DNA from: Lachnocurva sp029100405
Lineage (GTDB): Bacteria > Bacillota > Clostridia > Lachnospirales > Lachnospiraceae
Length of the DNA: 64,000 nucleotides
Reading direction: 5' to 3'
Assembly: GCA_046263755.1 (NCBI GenBank)
Contig: JBJYZC010000012.1
Location: 1 to 64,000, forward strand
Shown: positions 25,073-33,312 of the stretch, one piece after another
How positions within the stretch are numbered: the stretch's first letter is position 1
Layout of the letters: the number at the start of each line of letters is the position of its first letter
Program-made: the position numbers and the translations under genes
Notes under the pieces: model-generated
The model's database searches: none
The model's input: the letters and a program-made list of their open reading frames with translations, nothing else
Told to the model about the DNA's origin: nothing

Positions 25073-26374
25073 TTAGTTCAGCACTCTCCGAACAGAAAGG
25101 ATCGGTGCATAGTTTACATTGGAATATTTGATACCGGACTTCGGATTCGACGCATTCAGAATCTGACCGCCGCCTGCATAGATTCCGACATGGCCGCTGT
25201 AGCAGACGATATCTCCGGGCTGCATTTCAGAAACACTGACCCCTCTGCCCTGAGAACGCATTGCGGAAGAAGAATGAGGAAGTCCTACACCAAACTTGGC
25301 ATAAACACTCATGACATATCCGGAACAATCGGTACCATTGGTCAGACTGCTTCCACCGTAGACATAAGGATTACCGACAAACTGGCTTGCATAACTTACC
25401 ACAGCACTTCCGGAACCGCCGGACGGTGCTGCATAAGTGCGGCCGGAAGATTGCGCTTTCCCGCCCGTACTCTTATTTCTTGCCTGACTCGCAGCCTTCC
25501 TCTGTGCCGCTGCCTGTTTTGCAGCTTCTGCTGCAGCAGCTGCCTGTCTCTGGGCTTCTTCTGCAGCCAGACGGGCCTGTTCTGCTGCTTTGGATTCTGC
25601 ATAGGAATAGCTGGTGGCTACGGCAGAAACAAACTGACGGCTGACATATCCATTTCCTGCATCGGTAGCAATACCAATCCAGTCCCCATTGGAATTATCG
25701 GTTACTGTGTGTTCTGTTGTACCGGCAACCATGGTCAGAACCTGGGCGTTCTCATCCGGCGCTGTTCTGACTCTCAAGGTATCCGCATTGATCGTAACGG
25801 TATTCCTGGCTGCGGCATTGATCTTATCCTTATCGCCGATGATCAGGAAATCCTTGTAGACATATCCACTGACATCACCGGAAGTAATATTATACCAGTC
25901 ACCCTCCTGACCATTGATCGTTGCAACAGTATTCGGATAGAGCTTTCCGGCATAATCACTGTTGGAATCCGGAGCAGTCCTGACATAAGCATAATCACTG
26001 ACATTGGCAACGGCAAGCTTGGCATAACGTGCCTGCTCTTCTGCTGCCGCATTGGCTGCTGCAACTTCTGCAGCCTCCTGAGCTTCCTTCTCCGCCGTGA
26101 TCTTCAGATTTGCCTTGGTCTGAGACGCCGTTGTGATCTTGGCAAGCATGGAAGAAACACCGGCTCTGGTAGATGCGGATTTTACATGATTGGTCTCAGT
26201 AGCGGAAGATTTTTCTGAACGACTTACCGTACTTGCGATCGAAGAAGCCGCCAGGCTGGATGCTCCTGCCAGAGGTGCCGCATTCGCTGTCAAACTGCTT
26301 CCCGCAATCATTGCTCCGGCAGCGATAGTAAGTCTTGCCAGATTCCGAAATTTCTTATTTTGATTATCACTCAT
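25073..26374 (-). CDS. secreted NlpC/P60 cell-wall hydrolase with two SH3-like domains
   Basis: A predicted gamma-D-glutamyl-meso-diaminopimelate type endopeptidase (433 aa). A signal peptide ends near ANA-AP (about 32). A Ser/Ala/Glu-rich region follows, then two bacterial SH3 domains (about 120-180 and 190-250; YAYVRTAPDSN and TLRVRTAPDEN). A Gln/Ala-rich coiled segment (about 258-300) links to a C-terminal NlpC/P60 domain with Cys in NGTDCSGYV, His in YSGHVGIY and a third polar residue near LNASN. It resembles Firmicutes wall hydrolases activated by FtsEX or controlled by WalR. Its promoter overlaps the end of trxB. Confidence 0.93.
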   Translation of the reverse strand: MSDNQNKKFRNLARLTIAAGAMIAGSSLTANAAPLAGASSLAASSIASTVSRSEKSSATETNHVKSASTRAGVSSMLAKITTASQTKANLKITAEKEAQEAAEVAAANAAAEEQARYAKLAVANVSDYAYVRTAPDSNSDYAGKLYPNTVATINGQEGDWYNITSGDVSGYVYKDFLIIGDKDKINAAARNTVTINADTLRVRTAPDENAQVLTMVAGTTEHTVTDNSNGDWIGIATDAGNGYVSRQFVSAVATSYSYAESKAAEQARLAAEEAQRQAAAAAEAAKQAAAQRKAASQARNKSTGGKAQSSGRTYAAPSGGSGSAVVSYASQFVGNPYVYGGSSLTNGTDCSGYVMSVYAKFGVGLPHSSSAMRSQGRGVSVSEMQPGDIVCYSGHVGIYAGGGQILNASNPKSGIKYSNVNYAPILSVRRVLN

Positions 26375-26488
26375 AATCCCGCCCCTTTTATACTTGTTCG
26401 ATTTCTATTATTCTTTTTGCAAATTTTCCGGCAAATGGATCTACTTGCTTTATATATCTGCAAAATATGACATGTTCCAGTCTTATTT

Positions 26489-26514
26489 GTAACAGTTTAT
26501 TTCTATTTGTTACA
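26489..26514. promoter_or_regulatory. paired TGTWAC elements in the NlpC leader
   Basis: On the minus strand TGTAAC (26509-26514) and TGTTAC (26489-26494) recur 20 bp apart, each followed by AAATA. AACATGTC occurs on both outer sides. The hexamers match the WalR half-site TGTWAH, but the spacing is 20 instead of 11 bp start to start. They lie downstream of the start site, so repression or an RNA role is also possible. Confidence 0.35.
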
Positions 26515-26533
26515 GACATGTTAAATCTTAAGT

Positions 26534-26563
26534 ATAATAGCACGGGACATACGATACTGTCAA
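26534..26563 (-). promoter_or_regulatory. promoter of the NlpC/P60 gene
   Basis: Minus strand: perfect TTGACA (26558-26563), 18-bp spacer, TATTAT (26534-26539). The -35 box overlaps the trxB stop codon. It gives a leader of about 150 nt. Confidence 0.7.
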
Positions 26564-27477
26564 TGCCCGATCAGATACCTCTGCACACTTGTTACAGCAT
26601 TGGCACCATCCGAAGCCGCCGTAATAACCTGGCGGAGCTGCTTGGTCCGGACATCGCCGGCGGCAAAAATGCCGGGGATCGAAGTTACACCATCTTCACC
26701 TGCTTTGATATAACCCTTCTCATCCCGCTCCGGCAGCCAGTCCCAGTCATTGGTATTGGGTTCTGTTCCGACAGCAATAAAGACACCATTCACCGGAAGC
26801 ACCCGGCTCTCGCCGGTCTTCTTATCATGAACTTTCAGGCCTTCGACCTGACCGTCTCCCTCGATCTCATCCGGGATCGTATCATAGAGTACCTGAATTT
26901 TATCGATAGAGAGCGCCTCATCCTGAAGGATCTTAGCTCCGCGGAAACTGTCTCTTCTGTGGATCAGATAGACTTTCGATGCAAAGCGGGAAAGGAAGAT
27001 GGCATCTTCCAATGCCACATCACCGCCGCCGATGACCGCAGTTACCTTATTTCGAAAGAAAGCGCCATCGCAGGTTGCACAGTAGGAGACGCCTGCTCCG
27101 GTCATTTCTTTCTCACCGGGGATCCCCAGCTTTCTGTTAATGGCACCGCTGCAGAGGATGATGGTTTTCGAGAGATAGCTTTCTTTATTAGAAGTAACCT
27201 TCCAATAGTCTCCTTCCTTTTCCACTGTCGATACCATTTCAACGCGAATATCGGCGCCCAGTTTTTCGGCATGTTTTTTCATTTCCATGCCAAGCTGCAT
27301 GCCGCTGACCCCGGGAAGTCCCGGATAGTTATCCACTTCATAGGTATTAACGATCTGACCGCCGCCCATGGGGCTGGGATCCAGGCAGACCATAGACAGG
27401 CCGGCCCGTTTTGCATAAATCGCTGCTGAAAGCCCTGCCGGGCCGCCGCCGATGATCAATGTATCTAATGTATTCAT
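26560..27477 (-). CDS. trxB: thioredoxin reductase
   Basis: NADPH-dependent flavoprotein that reduces thioredoxin (305 aa). FAD-binding GGGPAGLSAAIYAKR at the N-terminus, redox-active CATC in SYCATCDGAFF, NADPH-binding GGGDVALEDA and the C-terminal FAD motif GIFAAGDVR are intact. The start at 27477 follows a GAAAGGTGG; the open frame extends 8 codons further without a better site. No thioredoxin gene lies next to it. Confidence 0.94.
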   Translation of the reverse strand: MNTLDTLIIGGGPAGLSAAIYAKRAGLSMVCLDPSPMGGGQIVNTYEVDNYPGLPGVSGMQLGMEMKKHAEKLGADIRVEMVSTVEKEGDYWKVTSNKESYLSKTIILCSGAINRKLGIPGEKEMTGAGVSYCATCDGAFFRNKVTAVIGGGDVALEDAIFLSRFASKVYLIHRRDSFRGAKILQDEALSIDKIQVLYDTIPDEIEGDGQVEGLKVHDKKTGESRVLPVNGVFIAVGTEPNTNDWDWLPERDEKGYIKAGEDGVTSIPGIFAAGDVRTKQLRQVITAASDGANAVTSVQRYLIGH

Positions 27478-27609
27478 CTTTGCCACCTTTCTAGCTTCCA
27501 ATGATTCTTGTTCTGTTGTAATATCAATTTTACCAGAATTTGATTTGTCTTACCAGTACAAGATAATCAAAAGGCCGACGGAAATTTTCTCTGCCTCGAT
27601 CCTTATTTT

Positions 27610-28440
27610 TTAGATCCTTCTGATCTTACCTCCTTCGAGAGAGATCTTCCTCTCCTTATAGAGATGCCCGACCGCCCGCTTAAAGGCATTCTTGGAAAGT
27701 CCTGTTTCCCGGAAGATCACCTCCGGCTTTGCCTTCTCGGTAAAGGGAAGAACGCCGGCATAGGAATCCAGAAGATCCAAGAGCTTCTGCGCATCCTCCG
27801 GGATCTCTTCGACTGCGGCCTTTCGAAGGGAGACATCGAGTTTTCCGTCTTCCTTGACTCCTGTCACATGAAGTTCCAGAATATCACCGATCCGGAACTG
27901 GCTGGTCTTCTCATATTTTGGAATCATGGCCGAATACTTGTCATCCACAGCAACAAAGGTACCGAAGTCATGTCCGAATTCATAGATTCGTCCATTAACC
28001 TGATCCCCTTTCTTATAAGGAGACTGCTTCGAAAGCAGATGATAGAGCCCCTTCATGGATGCTGCCAGACGTCCTGTCTTATCGATATAAAGCCGAACCA
28101 GGATCTCATCTCCCTCTTCCACTTTACCCTCCATCTCCCGGAAAGGAAGCAGGAGGTCCTTCTCCAGTCCCCAGTCCAGAAAAGCTCCGATCTTCGACAC
28201 CTGGCGAACCGTCAGAGGGGCCATCTTGCCCACGGTCAGCCTGGGTTCCCTGGTCGTCGCAATCAGGCGGTCTTCTGAATCCTTATATAGGAAGACAGGC
28301 AGTACATCATTCACGCCTGCTGTCTCCGGAAGCTCCTTCTTCGGCAAAAGTACTGTCTCGTCCGACCCATCCTCGCCAAGATAGGCGCCGAAGTCCTTGA
28401 AACGGACGATTCGGAGGGTCTGTATTTCTCCTAAACGCAT
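27610..28440 (-). CDS. CvfB-like S1 RNA-binding protein
   Basis: A 276-aa protein of the CvfB/YitL family: three S1-type beta-barrels followed by a C-terminal winged helix. The N-terminal segment VRFKDFGAYLGE, the repeated RLAASMKGLY and FGTFVAVDDKYSAMIP motifs and the C-terminal FRETGLSKNAFKRAVGHLYKERKI are typical. Family members bind RNA and influence virulence gene expression in Staphylococcus; the role here is unknown. The start at 28440 follows AGGAGG at 7 nt. Confidence 0.85.
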   Translation of the reverse strand: MRLGEIQTLRIVRFKDFGAYLGEDGSDETVLLPKKELPETAGVNDVLPVFLYKDSEDRLIATTREPRLTVGKMAPLTVRQVSKIGAFLDWGLEKDLLLPFREMEGKVEEGDEILVRLYIDKTGRLAASMKGLYHLLSKQSPYKKGDQVNGRIYEFGHDFGTFVAVDDKYSAMIPKYEKTSQFRIGDILELHVTGVKEDGKLDVSLRKAAVEEIPEDAQKLLDLLDSYAGVLPFTEKAKPEVIFRETGLSKNAFKRAVGHLYKERKISLEGGKIRRI

Positions 28441-28493
28441 CTGTTTTCCTCCTGATTCATTCATGCTTAGAGATTTGTGTCAAAACCACCTTT

Positions 28494-29207
28494 TCACCTG
28501 GTCAAAAAACTTACAATAGCCAGGATCTCTCCATCACTTTTCAGGACCGCTGTCATCCGGTCCTCCTCTGTCTTTGTCTGAATGTAGACCATATCCCCGA
28601 AGACCGCCTGTTTCCGGTACTCGGTCCGGATACCGCGGATGGAACGGCCTTCCGGCAGAACCGCCATCGCTTCTTCGATATACTTCTCATTATTCATATG
28701 ATGATTCGAATCCAAATGGGCCCGGGTCACTGTAAAGCTTCCGGCATCTACTAAGTCCTGTGGGGCAGGCTCTTCCATCTTACGACCTCCCCAATCTCCC
28801 TCGACCGGGGCATCCAGGCCATAGGCAAGTTTCATTTCCTTCGAAGCAATGGTTGGCCGCATTTTATTCTGATCCATTAAGATCCAGATCGACCGGGCCC
28901 GAACGAAGGCCTCCCCGTCGGGATTCCCCATGGTAAAATCACGAGTGGCGTAGAGTCCCTGATATCCGGTCGGCCGCGTCGTGATGAGGATCTCTTCACC
29001 GATTTTGGGCAGGCGATCAATATCGATCTGCCAGGAAAGGATGTACCAGCCCTGCCCATGCTCCCTCAGCCAGCGGATGGAAAAGCCCGTATCCTCTGAC
29101 TGGAAAGTAGAGCAATCCTGAAAGTAATTGATCAGAGCCGGTATGCTAAGGATCCCCTCGGAATCCACTTCACTATAACGCACTCTGCTCTGCATCTCAT
29201 ATATCAT
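28494..29207 (-). CDS. acyl-ACP thioesterase
   Basis: A double hot-dog-fold thioesterase (237 aa) that hydrolyses acyl-ACP and so ends fatty-acid elongation. The N-terminal hot-dog (about 1-135) has YSEVDSEGILSIPALINYFQDCS and the WQIDIDRLPKIGEEI segment of the plant FatA/FatB-like family. The second (about 150-237) carries AHLDSNHHMNNEKYIEEAM, equivalent to the catalytic N-x-H-x-N-N-x-x-Y motif. The start at 29207 follows GGAGG; spacing is rather long at 10 nt. It likely releases free fatty acids for lipid adaptation. Confidence 0.88.
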   Translation of the reverse strand: MIYEMQSRVRYSEVDSEGILSIPALINYFQDCSTFQSEDTGFSIRWLREHGQGWYILSWQIDIDRLPKIGEEILITTRPTGYQGLYATRDFTMGNPDGEAFVRARSIWILMDQNKMRPTIASKEMKLAYGLDAPVEGDWGGRKMEEPAPQDLVDAGSFTVTRAHLDSNHHMNNEKYIEEAMAVLPEGRSIRGIRTEYRKQAVFGDMVYIQTKTEEDRMTAVLKSDGEILAIVSFLTR

Positions 29208-29239
29208 CGGTGCTTTTCCTCCTTTCAACGAGTAAATAC

Positions 29240-29268
29240 AAAAAAGGCACTGTGATGAACACAGTGCC
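29240..29268 (-). terminator. intrinsic terminator of tRNA-Gln
   Basis: GGCACTGTG (29246-29254) and CACAGTGCC (29260-29268) form a perfect 9-bp stem with a 5-nt loop, followed on the minus strand by TTTTTTG. It separates the tRNA from the thioesterase gene. Confidence 0.9.
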
Positions 29269-29273
29269 TGAAA

Positions 29274-29346
29274 CTGGCCCAGCAGGATTCGAACCTGCGA
29301 AATGACGGAGTCAGAGTCCGTTGCCTTACCGCTTGGCTATGGGCCA
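29274..29346 (-). tRNA. tRNA-Gln (anticodon CUG)
   Basis: Acceptor TGGCCCA pairs with TGGGCCA, discriminator G. The anticodon loop is CTCTGAC on an ACGGA/TCCGT stem, giving CTG, which reads CAG. T-loop GGTTCGAATCC is intact. CCA is not encoded. A separate UUG tRNA should exist elsewhere for CAA codons. Confidence 0.93.
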
Positions 29347-29380
29347 TTATTGATCTGCCGCTCTCGCGTCAACAAATGAT

Positions 29381-29409
29381 ACTATACAGGACACTGCCAA
29401 CTATGTCAA
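29381..29409 (-). promoter_or_regulatory. promoter of tRNA-Gln
   Basis: Minus strand: perfect TTGACA (29404-29409), 17-bp spacer, TATAGT (29381-29386). The start site would be near 29375, about 30 nt before the tRNA. Confidence 0.85.
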
Positions 29410-29517
29410 GCACTAAATTAAAATTTTTTTCAATTTTTTAGCATGCGTTTTTCACTTCTGTCATTCAAATGATATAGGCATGTCATGCCTGCCGCAGACT
29501 TTTGACACTGTAATCAT

Positions 29518-30189
29518 TCAAAGCAAAATTCCCTCCCCGTCCTTTTCCACATAACTGCAAGATGTGGCATTCTCCAGTTTCAGGCTGCCCTTACTCAGAT
29601 TTTGTAACTCATCCTGAAAACGACCGCTTTCTTCCGGCAGAATCCCGCGGATTCTCACAAGACTGCCATAATCCTTAGAAAGAAGGATCCCTCCGGAATT
29701 CCGGAAGAGATATTCCACCTTGCCGGCCAGATCATATGGATAGGACAGATCAAAAACCAGCCCCCTTCTCTCCGAAAGGACCAGGCTCTTCTCAAGGGAG
29801 TCTTTTGCTGCAGCAGAATAAGCCCGGGTCAGGCCGCCGCTGCCAAGAAGCGTACCACCGAAATACCGCGTTACTATGATCAATGCATTATAGATCTCTT
29901 GTCCCTTCAGGACATCCAGGATCGGACGACCGGCGGTTCCCTGAGGTTCTCCATCATCCGAAGCCCGCTCGACCATCCTCCCCTGCTCTTCGATCCGAAA
30001 TGCATAACAATGGTGTCTGGCGTCATAGTGCTTCTTCTTCGCAGCCTCCACCAAAGAAAGTGCCTCATCCTCCGAATGAACCGCATGGAGTTCCGACAAA
30101 AAGCGGGATTTCTTCTCTTCATAGAAGCCCTCGCCGTCTTCCATGACAATCTTTCTACTTTCGATCAGCCGGCTCTTTCCATCAGCCAT
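29518..30189 (-). CDS. YigZ/IMPACT-family protein
   Basis: A 223-aa protein of the UPF0029/IMPACT family. The N-terminal domain has the conserved signature DDGEPQGTAGRPILDVL and VTRYFGGTLLGSGGLTRAYSAAAKDSL; the C-terminal half is an elongation-factor-G-like domain. The biochemical role is not established, though a translation-linked function has been suggested for the family. The start follows AAGGAG at 6 nt. It is divergent from the penicillin-binding protein gene, with a TATAAT at 30238-30243 on its strand. A 15-bp palindrome (29476-29490) lies 28 nt after its stop. Confidence 0.85.
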   Translation of the reverse strand: MADGKSRLIESRKIVMEDGEGFYEEKKSRFLSELHAVHSEDEALSLVEAAKKKHYDARHHCYAFRIEEQGRMVERASDDGEPQGTAGRPILDVLKGQEIYNALIIVTRYFGGTLLGSGGLTRAYSAAAKDSLEKSLVLSERRGLVFDLSYPYDLAGKVEYLFRNSGGILLSKDYGSLVRIRGILPEESGRFQDELQNLSKGSLKLENATSCSYVEKDGEGILL

Positions 30190-30264
30190 CCTTTTCTCCT
30201 TCCGATAATTCTCGGCTTATCCTGCCCCTGTAATCTCATTATACAAGAAAATTCCAAGCTATGA

Positions 30265-30298
30265 TATAATCATAACAATTGTGGTGTAGCACAATTGT
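30265..30298 (+). promoter_or_regulatory. -10 element and inverted repeat before the PBP gene
   Basis: TATAAT at 30265-30270 (no clear -35) is followed by a perfect inverted repeat ACAATTGTG (30275-30283), 6-nt spacer, CACAATTGT (30290-30298). The core ACAATTGT is itself a palindrome and occurs twice. It overlaps the likely start site, so it could be an operator or a 5' hairpin in the mRNA. Confidence 0.55.
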
Positions 30299-30346
30299 GA
30301 AATATAGACCCAGAGGATATATGAACCGTTTCATACGGAGGTATAC

Positions 30347-32995
30347 ATGAATTTAGGGAAAAATAAAGTGACATCGAATCGCACTTCTGACAAGAAGTCC
30401 ATTCGGCGCCGAAAGAAAGCCGGAATCGTCGTGATCCGTTCCATCCTGGTCTTTCTTCTGGTTCTCATCGCCGGGGCGGGCCTGGCATTTACTTTATATG
30501 CAAGAAATCTGATTCAGAAACTGCCGGACGCATCCACCATCAATATCTCGCCATCCGGTTTCTCCACAACCGTCTATGATAGTGATGGAAAGACCTTGCA
30601 GAAACTGGCAGCTTCCGGTGCAAACCGGGAATACGTAGCGCTCGATCAGATTCCAAAGGATGTGCAGAACGCCTTTATTGCAATAGAGGATGCCCGTTTC
30701 TACGAGCATAACGGTGTTGATATCCGCGGAATCCTCCGCGCCGGTTTCACCCGGCTCGTATCCGGCGGACGTATGCAGGGCGCCAGCACCATTACCCAGC
30801 AGCTTTTGAAGAATAATTACTTCTCCTCCTGGGCTTCGGAGAAGACCTTCCGTGATTCCCTGAACCGGAAGATTCAGGAACAGTATCTGGCGATTCAATT
30901 GGAGAAAATCACCCCCAAGAAGACCATACTGGAAAATTATCTCAACACGATCAATCTCGGCCAGAACACCCTGGGTGTTCAGGCAGCGTCCAAACGATAC
31001 TTTAATAAAAATGTCAGCGAGTTAAATCTCTCCGAGGCCGCTGTCATCGCGGCGATCACCCAGAATCCAACCCGTTACAATCCGATCTCCAATCCGGACC
31101 AGAACGCTAACCGGCGGAAACTTGTTTTAAAAAATATGCTGGACCAGGGGCTGATTACAAAGCCACAATACGAGGAAGCCTTAAATGACAATGTCTACGA
31201 GCGGATCCAGAATGCCAATAATGCAGTCACAAGCGCCTCGGTGAACTCCTACTTCGTGGATGCTCTCACCGATGAAGTCATTGATGATCTCGTAAACCGG
31301 CTCGGATATTCAGAGACTCAGGCATATCAGAAGCTCTATACCGGCGGCTTAAAGATCTATTCCACACAGAACTCCAAGATACAGGAGATTGCCGAGAACG
31401 AGATCAATAACGAAAAGAATTATGATACCAAACCGAAAGTTTCCTTTTCCTATGCTCTGACGGTCAATCGGGCTGACGGCAGTTTTGAAAATTTCAACAG
31501 TCAGACCCTCTTGAATTACTTCAAGCAGACCAAAGGGCAGAAATATAGTATAAATTACAATAGCGAAGAGGAGGCAAAGGCTGCCATCGAGGAATATAAA
31601 AAAGCCATCTTAAAAGAGGGAGATACCATTGCGCCGGGCAATGAGTCCATCACTTTCACTCTCCAGCCTCAGGCATCTGCTACCATCATTGACCAGAAAA
31701 CCGGAAAAGTCCTGGCACTTGTCGGAGGACGAGGAGACAAAAGCGCCAGCAAGACCCTGAACCGGGCCGTAAATATCACACGTCAGCCGGGGTCTACATT
31801 TAAGATACTGGCCGTCTATGCGCCGGCTCTGGACGCAGCCGGGAAGACTCTGGCTTCGGTAGAAGACAATGCTCCCATGACCTATGCTTCCTCCGAAAAG
31901 CAGGTCCGAAACTATGATGATAAATACACCGGCTTTACCAACTTCCGCGAAGCGATTACCATGTCCATCAACGTTGTTGCCGTCAAGGCCCTGACGGAGA
32001 TCGGCACCAGCCTGGGTTACCAGTATGTGCAGGATTTCGGAATCACGACCTTGACCAGCGGGGACAATAACCAGGCTCTGGCCATCGGAGGTATTACAAA
32101 AGGTGTAACCAACCTGGAACTTTGCGGAGCCTATGCAACGATTGCAAATTCCGGTCTCTACCACAAGCCGACTTTCTATACCAAGATTGAGGACCATAAT
32201 GGAAAAGTCATTCTGAATAATGAAAGCGAACAGGCTTCCGAGGGCACCAGAGTGATCAAGAGTACAACTGCCTGGCTTCTGACCAGTGCCATGCAGGACG
32301 TTCTGACAAAGGGTACCGGAAAGAGCGCCAGACCATCCAATATCACTGTTGCCGGTAAAACCGGAACCACGAATGATTCCCGTGATACCCTGATGGCAGG
32401 CTTCAGTCCTTATTACACCCTGGCGATCTGGGGCGGATATGATGACAACTCCCCCCAGTCCACCACAGCCTACTCCAATCGGATCTGGCGGAGCATCATG
32501 ACACAGATCAATGACGGCCTTCCCGATCCGGGCTTCCCGGCTCCATCGGACATCGTCCAGGCCAATGTCTGCTCCGAGTCCGGAAAACTTCCGATTGACG
32601 GGGTCTGCAATGCCGATCCCAGAGGAGATAAGACCATTTCGGAATACTTTGCAAAGGGGACCGTTCCAACCGAAAACTGCGATCATCATATCAAGATCAA
32701 AATCTGCCAGGATTCCAATCTGCCGGCCGGCCCTTATTGTCCGGAATCAAGTGTTACAGAGAAAGTTTTTGTGACCGGAGGAAGTCCGAATACGACAGAG
32801 GCGCCTTATCTGATCGATCCTGCTGCCCTTCAGTCCACTTGCAATGTCCATACAAGTCCGGTCATTACAGAGCCTGTAATACCGAATGAGACAGGTGGGC
32901 AGGGGCAGACCAGCCAGGAGCAGAGCAGTCAGGGGCAAAGTGCTCCAGCTTCACAAGGCTCTGCCGGGCAGTCTTCTCAGGCTTCCGGCAGGTAG
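30347..32995 (+). CDS. class A penicillin-binding protein (PBP1a type)
   Basis: A bifunctional peptidoglycan synthase of 882 aa. A basic cytoplasmic tail precedes one membrane segment (about 27-52). The glycosyltransferase 51 domain (about 75-255) has EDARFYEHNGVD and GASTITQQLLKN. The transpeptidase domain (about 430-720) has SxxK in QPGSTFK, SxN in MSINVV and KTG in AGKTGTT. The tail after 745 is Cys-containing, then low-complexity Gln/Ser/Gly-rich repeats (QSSQGQS type). GGAGG precedes the ATG at 5 nt. It is one of few plus-strand genes here and stands alone. Confidence 0.95.
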   Translation: MNLGKNKVTSNRTSDKKSIRRRKKAGIVVIRSILVFLLVLIAGAGLAFTLYARNLIQKLPDASTINISPSGFSTTVYDSDGKTLQKLAASGANREYVALDQIPKDVQNAFIAIEDARFYEHNGVDIRGILRAGFTRLVSGGRMQGASTITQQLLKNNYFSSWASEKTFRDSLNRKIQEQYLAIQLEKITPKKTILENYLNTINLGQNTLGVQAASKRYFNKNVSELNLSEAAVIAAITQNPTRYNPISNPDQNANRRKLVLKNMLDQGLITKPQYEEALNDNVYERIQNANNAVTSASVNSYFVDALTDEVIDDLVNRLGYSETQAYQKLYTGGLKIYSTQNSKIQEIAENEINNEKNYDTKPKVSFSYALTVNRADGSFENFNSQTLLNYFKQTKGQKYSINYNSEEEAKAAIEEYKKAILKEGDTIAPGNESITFTLQPQASATIIDQKTGKVLALVGGRGDKSASKTLNRAVNITRQPGSTFKILAVYAPALDAAGKTLASVEDNAPMTYASSEKQVRNYDDKYTGFTNFREAITMSINVVAVKALTEIGTSLGYQYVQDFGITTLTSGDNNQALAIGGITKGVTNLELCGAYATIANSGLYHKPTFYTKIEDHNGKVILNNESEQASEGTRVIKSTTAWLLTSAMQDVLTKGTGKSARPSNITVAGKTGTTNDSRDTLMAGFSPYYTLAIWGGYDDNSPQSTTAYSNRIWRSIMTQINDGLPDPGFPAPSDIVQANVCSESGKLPIDGVCNADPRGDKTISEYFAKGTVPTENCDHHIKIKICQDSNLPAGPYCPESSVTEKVFVTGGSPNTTEAPYLIDPAALQSTCNVHTSPVITEPVIPNETGGQGQTSQEQSSQGQSAPASQGSAGQSSQASGR

Positions 32996-33113
32996 GAAGC
33001 CCAGGCTCAGGGAACCGCCGCGAAGAAAAATCGTAATACAGATCAAAATTCGAAATTGCGATAGTTTCAGGGAAGAAAACAGCCCAATTTATCGTAATAG
33101 AATACAGACAGAA

Positions 33114-33158
33114 AAAATCCGATAGTGAATTCCATGATTCACTATCGGATTTTCTTGA
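33114..33158 (+). terminator. intrinsic terminator after the PBP gene
   Basis: A perfect 17-bp stem, AAAATCCGATAGTGAAT (33114-33130) with ATTCACTATCGGATTTT (33137-33153) and a 6-nt loop. The T-run is part of the stem, so it could also work on the minus strand. Confidence 0.85.
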
Positions 33159-33176
33159 TTCTCTTTCTATTACGAT

Positions 33177-33312
33177 ATTGTCCCCGGCTTTGGTAGAGCA
33201 GCGAACCCTGCCTCAAGCCTCATTGTTCCCGGCTTTAGCCAAGCAGTGAAGCCCTGCCTCAAACCTCATTGTCACCGGCTTTGGTAGAGCAGCAAACCCT
33301 GCCTCAAACCTC
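33177..33312 (-). repeat. 45-bp tandem repeat spanning the glnN stop codon
   Basis: Three units of 45, 46 and 45 bp (33177-33221, 33222-33267, 33268-33312). The last contains the final three codons of glnN including the TGA at 33304-33306; the other two lie downstream on the minus strand. Each includes GAGGYTTGAGGCAGGG and a CCGGGGACAAT-like segment. Confidence 0.95.
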
